A stretch of DNA of 64,000 bases from Pandoraea captiosa (GTDB lineage Bacteria; Pseudomonadota; Gammaproteobacteria; Burkholderiales; Burkholderiaceae), in the NCBI RefSeq assembly GCF_902459775.1, contig NZ_CABPSQ010000002.1, forward strand, positions 930,001 to 994,000, in the 5' to 3' direction. A model generated the notes under the pieces. It was not told where the DNA came from. It did no database searches and worked only from the letters and a program-made list of their open reading frames with translations. How positions within the stretch are numbered: the stretch's first letter is position 1; each line of letters begins with the position of its first letter. Below, one piece after another: positions 62,818 through 64,000 of this stretch. The position numbers and the translations under genes were made by a program.

Positions 62818-63891
62818 TCAGACCTTGAGCGTGCCGCGCTCGATCTGGTCGCGCTCCAGCGATTCGAACAGCGCCTTGAAGTTGCCTTCGCCGAAGCCGT
62901 CGTCACCTTCACGCTGGATAAACTCGAAGAACACCGGGCCGAGCAACGTCTTCGAGAAGATTTGCAACAGCAGGCGCGGCTTGCCGCCTTCGGTCGTGCC
63001 ATCCACCAGAATGCCACGCGACTTCAGTTCGCCCACCGGCTGACCATGACCCGGAAGACGGGTCTCGAGACCCTGGTAATAGAAGTCGTTCGGCGCGGTC
63101 ATGAGTTCGACGCCTGCCATTTGCAGGTTGTCGATGACCTGGATCAGATTGTCCGTGAGGAAGGCGATGTGCTGAATCCCTTCGCCATTGAAGGCCATCA
63201 GGAATTCCTCGATCTGGCCGCTGCCCTTGGCCGATTCCTCGTTCAGGGGAATGCGGATTTTACCATCGGGGGCCGTCATGGCCTTGGAGGTCAGACCCGT
63301 GTACTCGCCGGAGATGTCGAAGTAGCGAATCTCGCGGAAGTTGAACAGCTTCTCGTAGAAGTTGGCCCAGTAGGCCATGCGACCGCGATAGACGTTGTGC
63401 GTGAGGTGATCGATCAGGCGCAGGCCGTGACCGACCGGGTGACGGTCGACGCCTTCGATGTACTCGAAGTCGATGTCATAGATCGACTTGCCTTCTTCGA
63501 AGCGGTCGATCAGATACAGCGGCGCGCCGCCGATGCCCTTGATCGCCGGCAGACGCAGTTCCATCGGACCGGTTTCGATCTCGACGGGTTGTGCGCCAAG
63601 TTCGAGCGCGCGGGCGTAGGCCTTGTGCGAATCCTTCACGCGAAAGGCCATGCCGCAGGCGCTCGGGCCGTGCTCGGCGGCGAAGTAAGCCGCTTCGCTG
63701 TTCGGCTCGCGGTTCACGATGAAGTTGACGTCGCCCTGACGGTACAGCAGCACGTCCTTCGAACGGTGACGCGCCACGAGCGTGAAGCCCATCTGTTCGA
63801 AAATGGGTTCGAGGACGTTCGGCGTGGGCGAAGCGAATTCCACGAATTCGAAGCCCATGAGTTGCATCGGATTTTCAAACAGGTCGGCCAT
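62818..63891 (-). CDS. hpd: 4-Hydroxyphenylpyruvate dioxygenase
   Basis: A 357-residue non-haem iron dioxygenase that turns 4-hydroxyphenylpyruvate into homogentisate, the second step of tyrosine breakdown after TyrB. Iron ligands fit His162 (LIDHLTHNV), His241 ([10 protein letters not shown]) and Glu323 ([18 protein letters not shown]). The start at 63891 (MADLFENP) is preferred over 63930. It sits directly upstream of aroP on the same strand. Homogentisate dioxygenase and its partner hydrolase are not in the window. Confidence 0.94.
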   Translation of the reverse strand: MADLFENPMQLMGFEFVEFASPTPNVLEPIFEQMGFTLVARHRSKDVLLYRQGDVNFIVNREPNSEAAYFAAEHGPSACGMAFRVKDSHKAYARALELGAQPVEIETGPMELRLPAIKGIGGAPLYLIDRFEEGKSIYDIDFEYIEGVDRHPVGHGLRLIDHLTHNVYRGRMAYWANFYEKLFNFREIRYFDISGEYTGLTSKAMTAPDGKIRIPLNEESAKGSGQIEEFLMAFNGEGIQHIAFLTDNLIQVIDNLQMAGVELMTAPNDFYYQGLETRLPGHGQPVGELKSRGILVDGTTEGGKPRLLLQIFSKTLLGPVFFEFIQREGDDGFGEGNFKALFESLERDQIERGTLKV

Positions 63892-64000
63892 GATCGTCTC
63901 GGCTGGGTGAGGTGATGTGGAGGATGACAAATCGTTTTGACGCAGACGCTGCCCGGACGTTGTCGTCGTCTCGGCACAGGATTTCCCGATAAGCGAAACA

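Overview
The window is high-GC, densely coded bacterial chromosome that looks like a betaproteobacterium of the order Burkholderiales, most likely Pandoraea or a close relative. This is inferred from gene content (tcuAB, an ftrA/rhodanese pair, a DUF4148 remnant, many LysR and MHS-type genes, an archaeal/Csu-like pilus locus with spore-coat-U domains) and from the codon style; no rRNA, tRNA, CRISPR array or intact mobile element is visible.

Layout. 0-3.3 kb: the end of an amino-acid ABC transport operon (ATPase, RidA), a secreted Pro-rich protein and a solute-binding-like protein with no export signal. 3.4-10.1 kb: rhodanese divergent from the GlxA-type regulator ftrA, a lysR-tcuA-tcuB tricarballylate operon, and a membrane protein divergent from an XRE regulator with a palindrome between them. 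10.2-16.1 kb: a chaperone-usher pilus operon of the spore-coat-U type with two chaperones and an unusually small, pilin-like gene. 16.1-18.8 kb: LysR/pirin and a YcaC-like hydrolase. 18.9-21.4 kb: a fumarylacetoacetate-hydrolase gene sitting between two genes (an SphA-type outer-membrane protein and an AraC regulator) that have both lost their 5' ends.

21.6-38.4 kb reads like an accessory block for oxidative or electrophile stress and metabolism of an unknown small molecule: a Tat-exported chloroperoxidase-like hydrolase, catalase, then a seven-gene leftward run (alpha/beta hydrolase, unknown protein, zinc alcohol dehydrogenase, alpha/beta hydrolase, quinone oxidoreductase-like protein, DUF302, TehA-like exporter). 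Next to it lie a FixJ-type regulator, an MFS carrier, a soluble PAS histidine kinase, a receiver-only protein, LysR and GlxA regulators, a DUF4148 pseudogene and an AhpD-like protein. A 14-base dyad TATACGAATGTATA occurs upstream of the kinase/receiver pair and again, imperfectly, before the LysR gene. This is the best candidate for an undescribed system in the window.

38.8-49.5 kb: MHS transporter plus an aspartoacylase-like deacylase, patatin plus GntP permease, HxlR regulator divergent from a luciferase-like monooxygenase, a DadA-like oxidase, an aldo/keto reductase and cytochrome b561. 49.6-53.5 kb: TonB-dependent receptor, His-rich DUF2946 protein and OmpW with an FNR-like box upstream. 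53.8-64 kb: PBP1a, a methyltransferase, a glutathione transferase, a second (cytosolic) chloroperoxidase-like hydrolase, and the tyrosine set tyrB, aroP and hpd.

A recurring feature is short tandem repeats of 10-13 bases between genes. The 12-base ones are the most striking (positions 44263, 45901, 58453 and 61035); one of them forms the C-terminal coding end of the HxlR gene.
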